Of a stretch of 64,000 nt of DNA, positions 1 through 12,012 are shown one piece after another. The notes below the pieces were generated by a model that saw only the letters and a list, made by a program, of their open reading frames with translations, was not told where the DNA came from and made no database searches. Within the stretch, counting starts at the first letter, position 1, and every line of letters starts with the position of its first letter. Origin of the DNA: Heterobilharzia americana (lineage: Eukaryota; Platyhelminthes; Trematoda; Strigeidida; Schistosomatidae); NCBI GenBank assembly GCA_944470555.2, contig OX104134.1, positions 15,045,248 through 15,109,247 of the forward strand. The letters run 5' to 3'. The translations under genes and the position numbers were made by a program.

Positions 1-2234
1 AAAAATAGAATGAAATCAAATTGTTGTCATACTTATGAACTTACTGTGGAGCATAATATTATATGAATGATAGTATGAGTGATAAATTTTTGAGCAAAAC
101 TTCATGCTAGAATTATTTGGTTTTGAAAATAGAACTTCAGCAACCAGAATAAGAATTTATCAGATGTTCACAGTTATGTGTTCATTAGGTCATTTTTTAA
201 ATTCGTCGGATATCTCCTAAATGATCGAGCATATCGGTACTAATAACACTTTTGTAATGTAAGAAGGTAGGAATGATATACCTCAATGAAATCAACATTC
301 CGACACAGTACATCAAAAAAATCACTTCACTCCTATAACTATATATTTAACCCCAACCAGGGAAGTAAGAAATGTTTCATATGAAATCAAATGGCTAGGC
401 TACAAGAAAATAAAAGGAAGGTAGAGTAAATGCAGTAAACGGAGTCTTTTTGTTCTGGATTTCTTTTAAATATCATTAGAAACAACAAGGCTGCTGCATG
501 ATCTCTACTCATTTCGGTTCCCAGTCATATCTAACCAAATCTGGTGTTACTGATTCTCACCTACAGAGTTGTTGTGCTAAGCGAATCAAAATGTCATCCA
601 TCCCATGGTGTAACTTCATAAAATGACCAACTTTCTGCTTCATCTATCCATACTATCGGTCAGATGACTGCGCGGAAGTCGGTGTAATGATGTATGTAAC
701 ACATGTCCAAGTCACCACTCAGTGAGTGTTAACTGCCACCACAGCTAAACACACCGCTACACCTCAGATTTACGTAAACGGTGTGGTCGGTCGGTGTGAG
801 AAATCTTTGAGGAGAGTGGTGATTGGAAATATTTCGGTATCGAACAAATTTGGTTCAGATTCACCAAGTTTCACAAAAGGTGATCATTTCAGAGAGTAGC
901 TCGATTAACCTCTTCAGTTGTCTGAACGTTGTGACAGAACCCTAGGTCACCCAAGGTATGTACTACTCTGGTCTCTGACACGACAAAATATCTGATTAGT
1001 CACAACTACACTAGCATTGAAACAAATACCATCCATACAGAAATAGTCAGCCATTAGGTTCAATACAATGGTCCTATCTATATACGCACTTTTTATAAGG
1101 CTATTCATGCATAGCAGAACTACATCATGAAAAACGTTTCACTGGGAAAGCAACGGTGACATTGGGTAACCTCTCTGAACGTCATTGATGTTTTCAGAGA
1201 TAGTGAAAGGTGATCACATGCTTTCACTCTTCTCAGAGTTTCTGCAAAAAACGTTTATCACTATAACGGACTACTCGGAAACAGCGGTTATAGAGATTCT
1301 TCCTCAACACAGTTCTGTCTAAGTAGTTGAACGTAGCTATTCTCCGTGCATACTTGCTGGAGAATTAACGCCTGATCAACCGAACCTGACCTACTCTAAG
1401 TGAAGGAGTCTTCAACATGTTTAGAAAAGAATGTGTAGCATGAGTAACATTTCAAACGCAACTGGTAGCAGATATGTACACCTATGATTGCTATATTTAG
1501 CTGTAATACGATAGATATAACCCTTAACTCATTCTATATAGAGGTGAAACCTTATATATGCATGCATTACTACATAATCTAGTTAGCTTATTGATGACTG
1601 CAAGTTTGACTGTATGCTTCTCTGGAAATTATCACTTTCATGGCTTTCTTCAGGAAAAGTGTATTTTTTATACTTTAAATTATTCGTAACTGAAGGAAAT
1701 TCAGAATGGGTATGTAAAACACTTTATTCTGTGAATCCCACTAATTTTTTGATGATTGCAATCTATGACAACATTCAAACAGATATGCCATCAGAAGTTT
1801 TGCGTAATTGTTAAGCATTCCATGTCACCATTTACTTCGAGTGTACTAACACGCTATTTAATCGAACAAAAATCAAAACCTTTTCCTAGAGGGAAAAAGG
1901 TGTGATTGCTCTCTAGTTCAACAGAAGACAAAAAAGACAAAACTGTTGCTGTATTCATGGGTCTGACGATACCTATCGAATCAATATCTTGGTTGCTGCA
2001 GTGTATGCACCGTAGATATTCAGTTTTCTAGGACATTATTGTACTGAGTGGACGATAGTAGTAAACCGCGAAAAGGACATAAGTTTCACCTCCCACAATG
2101 ACTGTGTTCAGCTGTGATCTGATTTACCGATGAATAATTCTACTTTCTGCATCACAACAGAAGTACAGTTAGATTTTCTCATCTGAATTTATATGGCGAA
2201 ATGGCTACTGTAAATTTATATCACGATAGTAGTT
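1..2234. other. Unassigned AT-rich DNA
   Basis: I see no recognisable gene or repeat here. A 66-codon open frame around 1614-1814 has no recognisable motif and is about the length expected by chance. The patch at about 500-1450 is less AT-rich than its surroundings and could be a decayed retroelement, but I could not match it to a family. Confidence 0.4.
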
Positions 2235-3560
2235 GGATTGGGTAGCAAAGTTGATAAGACTGATATCTGTGATCAAAACCAGGAATCGCTTCGTGTCTTC
2301 TAATTTTAGCAGCTTTGTCTCACAGACGCACAACAGGACGGAACGGACTGCAGAACATTATACTCATCTTTTGGTAGATAGTTGGATGTCTCGCCAGCGC
2401 CACAGGTGACGCAATTTGGTAAATGCCAAATGGTCCTTCTGTATACGATCTGAGATTTAGTCGACAACCAGCCGTTCGGGCTGATACAACTACCCAAAGC
2501 AAGTGAAGTGGTCGACATATTCCACCCCTTCACTCCCTGTTACTAAACTGGGAGTACTTGCAGCAAACCAGTCCTGGAGTACCATCTTACGTTTGACAGG
2601 TGACAGAGAGATCCACGCCAAACATACTCAGATTTACTCTCAACGTGTTCAGAAGACCCTATATTTTGCTGGCGTCTTCACGTAGCAGGACAATTTCGTC
2701 TGCATACTCAGATTCAATGAGATAAATCCTTGTGAAGTCAGACGTACCTAAAGTTATGTCCATTAAAAAGTCTTTGACGAAGTTAAATAGGGACGCTGAT
2801 GGTTGATATCCCTATCAGACACCACTAGTTGTCGTCACTTCAAATGAAAACTATCCATTAGCCCTTACATGGCCGCTTGAGTTCCAGTGGAGAGCTTTGA
2901 TTAGTTTTATTTACTCGTTTGGCACTCTCTTCATAGTCAGACGGTCCTACAACACCTAGCGGTTGACAGAGTCAAATGACGCCTACATGTCAAGAAATAT
3001 AACAAGTTTCGGCCATTGGCCGGTACGTAGGCCTGTGTCCAGGGACTTGTCGTAGGGTGGAAATCTGGTTTATGCACCATCGTCCAGGTCTGCCTGAAAC
3101 CTACCTGACTTTCTCAAGTTCACTGTTCTTGAGTTCCAGTTAGTTGTCAGGTAACTATGGGTCTTAGGATCTCGGGAATAAGATTGGTCAAACTGATTTC
3201 TCTATAGTTGTCATAAGAAGATTGCTTTCCCTTCTTATAGACTGGGATGATCAGTGAAGTACACCAGTCTGACGGCATTACCTCTGATACCCATCTACTA
3301 CGCAATACGTCCGTTAGTTTAGTTAGCAGTTTCCTACTTCTGTCTTTGAAAATTTCATGTCTCAAACTGTCAGATCCAGTAGCTTCCATCGTTTCAGGTT
3401 CGATATGGCCTTCTCAACTGCGTGTAAAACTTGCTTCTCCATAGCCGTCTCCGGATGACATATTCGATAGTATACTACTCAGCAATTGTCTTTTCTTGCT
3501 CTTTGGTTGTAAAAATGTCTGTTAAAATAAAAGGGAATGAGAGTACTTTTGGTATTTGTC
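2235..3560 (-). pseudogene. Degenerate non-LTR retrotransposon reverse transcriptase
   Basis: Remnant of a LINE reverse transcriptase, read on the minus strand in pieces joined by stops and frameshifts. In order: the N-terminal fingers (PSDW near 3290-3260, then IIPVYKKGKQSSYDNYR), the segment around SGV..GYQP at about 2830-2800 with two adjacent stops, the polymerase active site at about 2720, and the YLG-like/SPNGWLS segment at about 2480, ending in a decayed VLL..CET motif near 2330-2290. The active site reads YADE where the family has YADD, so the enzyme is dead. No endonuclease domain is visible. The residue pattern matches a LINE family common in schistosomes that is distinct from the RTE-type element at 32008-35215; I recognise this from memory and have no search behind it. 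The upstream part (3415-3555) is repeated on the other strand at 5757-5912. Confidence 0.8.
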
Positions 3561-4030
3561 CACCACTGCTTGTATAGTACTATCCGTTTCTGGAGCTAGT
3601 TAGCTAGTAATATAGATTTTTGGCTCGTAGCCTAAGATAAAGCAGCCGTATCATTTTATGAGGTTTTTACACTTGCATGTGCTCACTCGACTGGGGCTTT
3701 CGGCACGCATGTCTAATCAGCGTCAACTTGGATTCTTCCAGTGAGTAGAAGTAGTTTGTCGCTGTTAAAACTAAAGGTAGACGAACCGAATTTGGTATCA
3801 TCTTAGGAAGTCCGTTACTGTTGATCTGAGTCATGAAGGTAAACGTTAATTTCCTGGTTCGAGTTTCTCTATTCATATCGAGGTTTTGCGACTATAAGTA
3901 GTATGTCTTAGCAACAATAGCAGTGGGGCTGATTCTTCGACAATTTTTCTCATCGAAATCATCACATCATATTTCCTGATATGTGCAACCTTTTCTATTC
4001 ATTCAACCTTTTACAACTTATTATAATAAA
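3561..4030. other. Unassigned, possible LINE upstream sequence
   Basis: Lies on the 5' side of the decayed LINE and may include more of it. No protein motif is recognisable; a 69-codon minus-strand frame at 3667-3876 has no family signature. Confidence 0.35.
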
Positions 4031-4309
4031 TTGTTCTTATTTCTGTATTGAGGGAGTTGTGGGGATTTGGAAATATTTCAAGTTATTATTCGTTGTAGAC
4101 TGACATCAGTTGGAGGAACAAAGGAAACCTGGGAGCACTGGACAGCTGTTTAATCCTAGTATGGGACCCCTCAGCAGTGGGCACCCACGATCTCGCCAGG
4201 GATCGAGCCCGCGACTTTCAGGTTCCTCGGACAGCGCGTTACCATTGAGCCACTGGGTCAGAATCCAATGGTCCATATTTTCAACTTCTGTTGTGCTTAT
4301 TTCTGTATT
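4031..4309 (-). mobile_element. Complete family A hammerhead SINE with target-site duplication
   Basis: The 241-bp element occupies 4050-4290 and is flanked by 19-base direct repeats at 4031-4049 and 4291-4309 (TTGTTCTTATTTCTGTATT against TTGTGCTTATTTCTGTATT, 18 of 19 identical), the mark of retrotransposition. Read on the minus strand it has a short head, a tRNA-like pol III promoter (A box TGGCTCAATGG, B box close to GGTTCGATCCC), a 46-nt hammerhead cassette at 4135-4180, and a tail ending in AACTCCCTC. The ribozyme core here is broken: CUGAGGA has become CUGAGGG and the GAAA box has become UAAA. The cleavage triplet GUC survives. This copy defines the element ends for the family. Confidence 0.85.
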
Positions 4310-5462
4310 TCATCTTTGTGTTTTGTATTTTGTTGTGTTGATTTGGGGTAAGTCAACGTGAACGATAACGTATTAATGTCAGGTCTATGTAGGTAAGCGT
4401 CAATTAACTTTAGCCATTTCTATTGAGTATTAACATGCGCATAAGCGAGATTCATTTTGTAGTGATGTTTTATCTAATTGAGTGATCGGCAAAGTCATTT
4501 CGTTTAATCTGTAAAGTTATATTCAACAGCTTATACTCATAAAAAAGGTTAAGGTCAAGGGTCAGTGAAAATTAACATTGCCAAAGGTATGAAAAAATAC
4601 TCCTTAACGAATGTCAGTGATAAAGAAGTTACGTAATAACTTAATTTTTGTTGTTCATGATAATGGCAATTCAGATAATGTAATCAAAGAATCAAAACTG
4701 GACTACAATCAATTCAATAATAGTGGTTAGACCAAGAGACTGACTGACCACATTTTGTGACTGACATACTGTTTTCGATGGACAGTTTTTTCTCTTATCA
4801 TAGTTTAAATCATAGGGTAACCGATGCATCAAAACGAACTTTTCGGTGCGTTGGCTTCCTGTGCTAATCTGATCAGATCTTCACTACAAACATGAATGAA
4901 TTTTGCTACAAATGTGTATGTTCTGTCCTATATATAGTTCGCTGTTAATTTGAACTTGTAGCTGAACCAGTAAAGCTTAAATCACCACATCATACATAAA
5001 ATAATGATGCACTAGCGGTTACGGTTTTTCGGCACTAACTACAAAATCCTGCGAAATATGCATTTTTAGATATTAACTTAGTGAACACAATGGCTGTATG
5101 TCGTGGCATAGATTAATTTCAGAGGGGATAACTACTAACTTGTCTAGCTCAGCTATCGTCTCAGATGGACACGCGTAAACAAAGCCTCACAAAAATAAGC
5201 AGATAAATAGCGTATGCATTGTAGATCATCAAGCCAAAGTTCTTTGTTGTGGGGACATTTTAGTTTTTCCTATTTTCACAACCGTTGAATAAAATACGAC
5301 CTGGTTTAGAAAGAAAATCCCATATAATAATATATGGTGGAACAGTAAAATAACATTAGTGTGCTATAAACGAAAAATATATCCATAATTTCCCAAATAA
5401 ATCATTAGTTGTATGAAGTCATTTTTAAAACTATGATTAATCTGCATTTCTAAACTATCACT
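4310..5462. other. Unassigned AT-rich DNA
   Basis: Nothing recognisable on either strand. Confidence 0.4.
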
Positions 5463-5840
5463 TTGAAAGTTATTTTGCATTCGAAAAGGATGCATTCTTA
5501 CTGTATAGGCAAGGCAGAATTCAATGAGCAATTTAAAAGTAGTCTGAACAGAAAGATATCTCAGAATTATGAACTCAGCGGTAAAATTAGTTTGTCAAAC
5601 TTCGCCTATCCGAGACAGTCTCAGAAACAACTAATATGTAAAAAACCGTTAACAATTATAGCAGCCTCGTCGAATGTGAAAGATGTAGCAGGACTTTTAA
5701 AGTTAATCATGAATCACAACAGTTTTCGTAGATTACACTTCCATAAAGTGCTAAGTTTAATACCAGAAGTATTCTCATTCCCTTTTATTTTAACAGACAT
5801 TTTTACAACCAAAGAGCAAAAAAAGACAATTGCTGCGTAG
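5463..5840 (+). CDS. Unrecognised 125-codon open frame running into a LINE fragment
   Basis: Open frame of 125 codons. Its last 28 or so codons are out-of-context LINE sequence, shared with the minus strand at 3415-3555. The first 95 codons, rich in K, S, N and L, match no family I know. It has no splice-site support, signal peptide or membrane segment. It is most likely a fortuitous frame in repeat-derived DNA; coding status is doubtful. Confidence 0.12.
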   Translation: MKVILHSKRMHSYCIGKAEFNEQFKSSLNRKISQNYELSGKISLSNFAYPRQSQKQLICKKPLTIIAASSNVKDVAGLLKLIMNHNSFRRLHFHKVLSLIPEVFSFPFILTDIFTTKEQKKTIAA

Positions 5841-5912
5841 TATACTAGACCATCACCGGGCCGTCGAATATGTCATCCGGAGACGGTTATGGAGAAGCAA
5901 TTTCTACACACA
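5757..5912 (+). repeat. LINE fragment, inverted relative to the 2.2-3.6 kb copy
   Basis: About 150 bases closely match the reverse complement of 3415-3555, including a run through ATTCTCATTCCC, TTTACAACCAAAGAGC and the GTCATCCGGAGACGG segment. This copy has about 16 extra bases (around 5848-5864) relative to the other. The reverse-transcriptase region that follows in the minus-strand copy is absent here, so this is only a stub. Confidence 0.75.
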
Positions 5913-7779
5913 GTCCCATACTGATTTCGTTGAGCAATTTTAGCAGTAGGAATGCCTCCGGCAATATTTGTATATTCGCAAAATTAACAATTTGGACTCA
6001 TCGAATCTGGATGAATTTCAAAACTATTTTCAGTGTTTGTCAGCAGAGAAGAGAGAGAGACGTTGCGAAATATTGGTTTCACATTGTATGACTTCCTAGG
6101 AAAATATGTGTTCCAGTAGTGTTCATAGGAAAAAAACTAGAGATACTCATGAGGATTTGATGAACAGGCTAGTCATTCCAGTATAGGGTTGGTTATTCTC
6201 TCATATGTGAAGGCTTCATGCAATTGTGATGTATGCTGCACCTGTCACAAAGTCTTCGGCTACCTCCCAGACGGTAGAAATACAGTAGTGATTACTTCAG
6301 TTGCAATTTGACGCGTCCTCAGAAATTATTTCACACTGACTAGACCAGAGTCAAGTCAAAAATGTGAAGTTTTGTTGCAAGTTAATTAAAGTTAAAAATC
6401 AGTTTCGAAACATCCCTGCCCTCAATAACATCTCCGTCCTGTTCTGAAAAACCTGAGGACTTCCACATTACTGAATGAATTATCTGATCGACAAAAGGGA
6501 TTGAGACGTTATAAGCGACTGTTTTCACCTATTCCTAATGAAATAATGTGTCTTTAAACCGCTTTCGTCTAGCAGTACAGCTCTTTGAGCATGTGAATGA
6601 CTTCCGGCTGTTGGTAGAAGAATTAGAAGTTGAGAGTTGAATATATTAATTTGGAGATGTGAATGCCACAAAGCATATTTAGGTATACGTTCACTTCACC
6701 ATATGGCTGTTCAGCATTATTCGTCACAGGTTGATGAAGATGATAATCAGTTACGGATTATATTGTATTGAGTTTTCGCGCTCAGATTGTTTGCATATTT
6801 ATGGAAGGGATTATGGCAACATGAATGGAGCAGGAATTTCATTGTTAGGATGTAAGATATTTTGCAAACAGTGCAGTTTGACAGTGTTCAGTTCACTATA
6901 CTAGCAAATCATGGTGTTGAATATGGCATGCATGCAGGTACACCTACGCGTCAGGTTGAGTATTTGCATAGATAAATACTTGTATTTTCAACTAGTTTCT
7001 ATAAGAGTAATTTTAAGTAGTGTGGAATCTACATAGATGTGAGATTTTCATCAGTGCATCAGTTTAGCTTCCCATATCCGTTTTCATTCATATAACCAGC
7101 CTGTGTTTTCCTCAATTATGTCTAATTTAAGCTGATTGTGTTGATACTGGGTGATGAGTGAAGGTTATATGAAAGTTTTAGACCGATGCTGGATTGTGTT
7201 TGTATTACTCCTCATTACTAAGTGAACTGAGTGCCGGACTGGACTATAATTATTTGAATACATAAGGAAAATTGCATTTGCCTAGATGCCGCAAAAGTTC
7301 TTTTACCGGTGGCTGTCGGCTTTTGATTTCCATGTATAACTCAAACTGAAATATATGAGACTGTAATACAAAAGCATTTATCTTAGTAATCATTCGCAGT
7401 AGATTTAACAACCAAGTCGGTGGCAACACACCTTACATAAACTTAGATACGCTTTCCCCCTAACGCATGTACACACTCGTTGCAGTGATCATTTTCGTCC
7501 TCCATACTTAAATTACTCTGTATTGATTGATTAGTGATGTAACATTTTGTTACTAGTTTGTAATTTTCTCATACAAAGTTTTTGATATGGTGATTAATTC
7601 ATCCACACCATGTACGAAAAACTGTTCAAAATGATCTTCTTGACAGTTTAATCATATTCTAGATACTTATTTCCCTCTTTATGATATAATTCTTTAAGAC
7701 GACTGTTTTGCAAAGGAGCATAACTCTTAGTTTTTGGTATTTTTAGTTTCCTGTTAATTCAGCTGAAACGATTTGATCC
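5913..7779. other. Unassigned AT-rich DNA
   Basis: No recognisable gene or repeat. A 73-codon open frame at 5870-6091 begins inside the LINE stub and has no motif. Confidence 0.4.
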
Positions 7780-7945
7780 AACTGTGTTGGCATATGGGCT
7801 CTATGGATCGATGCCTCAGGTTTCACTTTAATATTATGTACCTGAAAATCCTTTTACTAGAATCAATGGTGAGTATTTCATCTTGGCTGAGATTTACCAG
7901 CTGAATGTACCTGCACTCTTAGGGTAGTGTTCTCAAATAGACTGA
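7780..7945 (-). repeat. Decayed family B SINE fragment
   Basis: Contains the block TTGGCATATGGGCTC followed by GATGCCTCAG, which flanks other family B copies (for example 15719-15745 and 20790-20810), and a diverged stretch resembling the hammerhead-proximal part (CAGCTGAATGTACCTGC). No intact ribozyme core remains. Confidence 0.55.
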
Positions 7946-8135
7946 AAGCAGAATAATGATGATTGTTTTGTTCATAAGCTAGCAAGTGCAGCTGCACGGC
8001 ATATTCTTTAGGCGCTTAAGCAAACGCCTACATATTAGTTAGTTCATGAATATATCAGAAGTATGAACTAAAAGCTTCTAGGTGCAGTGTACTGCTTGGC
8101 AGAAACAGTCGATGCATTCGGTAAGTATCATCATC

Positions 8136-8250
8136 ATTATTTTTTTTTACTTGTCCTTTGGGTTCCTAGTAGAAAATAGAGCATCAGTAGCACGTCACCA
8201 TTCACTCTGTTCTCTGCCGTCTTTTGAACTTAGCTCCATCCTCATCAAAT
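8136..8250 (-). repeat. 3' end fragment of the RTE-type retrotransposon
   Basis: About 100 bases match the 3' terminus of the full-length element at 32008 onward (GGGTTCCTAGT, CATCAGTAGCACG, CTCTGTTCTCTG, CTTTTGAAC), next to a T/A-rich tail. It is a strongly 5'-truncated insertion, as expected for target-primed reverse transcription. Confidence 0.75.
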
Positions 8251-10734
8251 AAGATACTTTTTGACTAGTTATTAGCGTATAAATGATGAAGAGAATCAAA
8301 TTAACCCTTTAAACATGGTGGATATTATTTACTGAAGCGGAGAAATTGTCTTTTGCTTGGAAAATACAGCACATTTTTCCGACTAATGTGAAATGGAGGA
8401 TCAATATTATAGTCACGTTCACATTGAGTGCATTCATATACCACACAATTCAGTATTAGTTTTATTCCTTAGACTAATACCTGTATCCGACTTATCTGAT
8501 TGGTCATACTTACAAGGCGTCAAAGTAATCAAGGTTTATGAGAAAACTTTGACTAGTGAGGTGTAATCACATTTTCCTAGATATTGTTTTCAAGACTGTG
8601 CTCACGTTTTTGAATGACTGAGTTAAATATGGATGAACAGTCAGTTCTGGTGAGTGCATTCCAGTAAGCTCACTATAATTTGGCTCAACACGTTTGAGCC
8701 ACCTTTGTTTTCTCGCAGAAGACAGTTACAATCTTAGCGTGTACACAGACACTTACTTGTTTCATTTGTTGGTTAGAAATCTGACTGTAAACATTAGAAA
8801 TAAGAATATTGACTTGTTTGCATGTTATCGTCAAAGTTATGCACTGAATAGGTACCATGAAAATCAGTGAATTGTTTGCAGACGTATGATGCTAAGATGT
8901 GATACATCTCTTTTATGGAAGTTCAATTCACTGCGAACTACTCCCTCAGTTTTACCACTGATCCGTTTCATATCTTTATGTGCTGAATGAATGAATTTAC
9001 ATTGGATGCATAGCGACTACTTTTTTTAAATCGTGTAAATAACCCCACATCTGCTTGATTACTCCCTTCGTAAACTGCTACAAAATATTGGTTTGCTTTC
9101 TTGTTTCTTCTAAAATGCAGCTATTGCATAATTTGCATTCATATTCAGTCTGCCTTGTTCAATACAATGTGTGACAAGGAAAGGGCATGACTAATCAAGT
9201 TGAAAGGACACCCTCATCGTGGTAGGTTTCGAAACAACTTCAAGATTTCTAATTCGGCCATGTGTCAACAGAATTAGGAGAATTAACTGAGGAATATGTT
9301 TCAGTTGAACCTCTGTCGCATAGAGTTCAATCAGATAGTCACAGGAATGACCAACATACAACTGCTTTTTCACTGACATCATCATATCAGCTGTAATGCT
9401 GAATCTTCTCATGTCGATGCAAATCCAGCAGATCAACTATTACCATACTTCTCTTAACACCAAGTTTCCTAGAACCCTTACAAAAACCGAACTTAAGAAG
9501 GTTAAAGAATCTTAAAATGGTGCATAATTTATTGGCTTAATCAACTTGACTTGAATGAAACTTGTTTTCCACCTCCAAAACAATATAAAACTCAGGATTT
9601 TGTTGTGAAGTCGTACATGATCATATTAGAACTTACTCACCCACCATTAATAATCATCCAGCTGTTTTTTACGCAAGGCTGTCAAACGTGGCTTTTGTAG
9701 CTAACCCTGATTGTTAATTTGACAAATGAAGAAACGTTTAAATTTGACCGCGTATTTATTTACTTTAACTTGCCAATTTTTACTTGCATTGTAAACAAGT
9801 GCCTCTAAGCAATTGATCCAAAGTTATCTGATACCTGAGTTCCACACTTTACAAAAGTGATATTATATTTCCTTTACACAAATAAACTGGTTTAAACTTA
9901 AATGTTCCATGAAATTTTAAAATACAGAAAAAAGAGAGTGGAACAAGAGTATTTTTATTTTAGATTCATACATTTGGCTTGAATTGAGTTTTTTAGACAT
10001 CACGTGATCCACTTTTATTTGTTGTTCATTTCAACATTTTATTTGCTTCTCTCGACACCATGATTTTATTTGGAAAGAACTAGCTGATAAACTTTGTTTA
10101 CCCAAGTAGTTTACGCAACAATCTCTATCTTATCCTGGCATCGTCTAAAAAATTACAAGGCACTGGATCACTTTCTGCCTTAGTGTATATCACCTCAGAA
10201 ATATGCACTCATTCAGCGATTTGGGAGAGAATGAGGATCGATTGACCTTTCAGTAACCAACTCACGATTCACCTTTGTGCATCGCATTTAGTGTTCATAT
10301 TCTGCCTATTTGCGAATGAGAGCTATTACTGTCATATATTAGCTTCGCTCACTGATAATTAATTATAGTCTATAAATGAGTTTTCTCATGAGAAATTCAA
10401 AATCTCTTCAAGAAGGTCAGTAACGAGTTCTGAACCTTTATTTGACTATGTAGCTTAGCGAGGAACTTGAAGTTATTAACTTCTGTTCATTCGTGAATAA
10501 AACTGCTGTTAATTCAGTGATTTTCAGCATGTATCAAGCAGCTGAATACAAATTTTCAAAACAGATTATGAGCATATAATAGATAGTTTGGACACAGGTG
10601 ATATTACTTATAAGAAGTTTCTAATAAAAGAAATAGCTCACAGGGTTCAGACGATTACTTTCAGAAGTATAAGGAAAGGTTTTAATCAACGTGATTTCAG
10701 TGCAAATAAAAATATCTCCTTAATTTTAGCAACA
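8251..10734. other. Unassigned AT-rich DNA
   Basis: Nothing recognisable. An 81-codon minus-strand frame at 9191-9436 shows no family motif and no splice support that I could judge. Confidence 0.4.
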
Positions 10735-10960
10735 GGAAAATATCAATGAATAACGTCCGATACCCGTTTCATAAGTGGTGGATGTCGTGCCTTACAGGTC
10801 TAGTGGATGACGCTTTAGGGTTTGAATCGATGGGTATTGGGTTGGAGTCTCAGCTGGAACAACATCAATCACCGTGGTGCAGGTACATCCAGCTAACGAG
10901 TCCCAAAAAGGGCGAAACGTGTGTTCTGGATTCCTCCGCTAGCCATCAAACAGATTAAAT
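10735..10960 (+). mobile_element. Family B hammerhead SINE, decayed
   Basis: tRNA-like head (GGTCTAGTGGATGACGC as A-box region, GGGTTGGAGTCTC as B-box region) followed by a hammerhead-like cassette near 10885-10935. The core is mutated: CUGANGA reads CUAACGA. GAAA is retained, and the cleavage triplet is GUU. Confidence 0.75.
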
Positions 10961-11365
10961 CTCCTTGATTTGTCTCGATCGTGGCTTATAAATGCGTGCA
11001 CTGAAGAACAGCAGAAATTAGGGGTATATAATTTCAGATAACAATTAAGCACATCGAATCGCTAGGTTTTATCATGAGTGATACCTTAAAGAATCGAATA
11101 GTCATTCTTCTAAGTAATTTATATTTATATTCTTAGCAGGGTTTTCGTTCTTATGATGTCAGTTTGTTTGTTCCTCTACCTCGGTCTAAAGGCGTATGCA
11201 TGAGGTGACTCAACAAAAGGGCTTTGCTGAATTGAACTTTGTACTACATAGGTTGCATTTCCGGAGCTGGAGCCATACCAATATGAAATAGAAATTATCA
11301 CTACTGCATATACAACTTTTGGTGCATACAGACTTCAATCATGAACAATAACTTGTTCAGAAAAC
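10961..11365. other. Unassigned DNA between SINEs
   Basis: No gene or repeat recognised. Confidence 0.4.
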
Positions 11366-11515
11366 CAGGGTAACGCTACCCCTTTTGAACCGATTGGTGC
11401 TGAGTCCGAGTCCTGGTAGTAACATCAACCCACACTGTGACGCAGTTATATCTAGCTGAGGTGTCCCGAGTAGGATGAAACACACATACTGGATTCCATT
11501 GCTAGCCAGTAGTCG
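11366..11515 (+). repeat. Family B SINE fragment
   Basis: Begins within the tRNA-like region (CGAGTCCTGG as B-box remnant near 11408) and runs through a mutated hammerhead (CUGAGGU in place of CUGANGA, GAAA retained, triplet AUA) to the family 3' block GGATTCCATTGCTAGCC. Confidence 0.7.
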
Positions 11516-11659
11516 TCATTACTACCGAAAGATGAATTGATTTTATGAATTTCCTTGCCAACTTTACATAACTTTCAACGGTCGATAATTCAAGTAATGT
11601 CAGAGTTTATAAGTCAGCAAAGAATTATTTCACATAGATTTAATCCATGATTTAATAAA

Positions 11660-12012
11660 AGAGTTTTTCAAGTTGTTATTCATCGAAGACTGACATCAGT
11701 TGGAGGAACAAAGGAAACCTGGGAGCACTGGACAGCTGTTTCGTCCTAGTATGGGACTCCTCAGCAGTGCGCACCCACGACCCCACCAGCAGGGATCGAA
11801 CCCGCGACCTTCGGGTTCCGCGCGTTACCATTGAGCCACTGGGCCAGAAACCAATGCTCCATATTTCCAACTTCTGTTAGCTCACGATATAGCGCAAACC
11901 GCCACCTAATGTCATCGTTGAGTATTTGTCCTCACGGCCATCAGGCTTGACTCCACCGGTCACGACTTGTCACTGGAACTTCGGGAATACTTCTCGAAGC
12001 TAGTCACCAACG
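11660..12012 (-). mobile_element. Long family A hammerhead SINE
   Basis: On the minus strand: an upstream extension (about 11880-12012), head, tRNA-like promoter with A box TGGCTCAATGG and B box GGTTCGATCCC (near 11790-11850), the hammerhead, and the tail ending in CGATGAATAACAAC. The extension recurs at 31590-31710, 36850-36990 and 44935-45030, so family A has a longer form than the 241-bp copy at 4050-4290. The B box matches the pol III consensus well and the hammerhead is intact, making this the best-preserved SINE here. Confidence 0.85.
11725..11770 (-). ncRNA. Intact hammerhead ribozyme motif in family A SINE
   Basis: Read on the minus strand, the 46-nt motif has stem I GCACTG/CAGTGC (six perfect pairs), core CUGAGGA, stem II GUCC/GGAC closed by a seven-base loop, core GAAA, a two-pair stem III around AGCU, and cleavage triplet GUC directly before stem I. 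All invariant positions of the type I hammerhead are present. The predicted cut is between 11731 and 11730. A very short stem III is typical of schistosome hammerheads, which cleave better when stem III is stabilised or the RNA dimerises. The motif is seen directly; activity is inferred. Confidence 0.85.

Noticed and set aside
9191..9436. 81-codon minus-strand frame as a gene
   Set aside because: No motif, no clear splice sites, and length within chance range for 64 kb of six-frame sequence.
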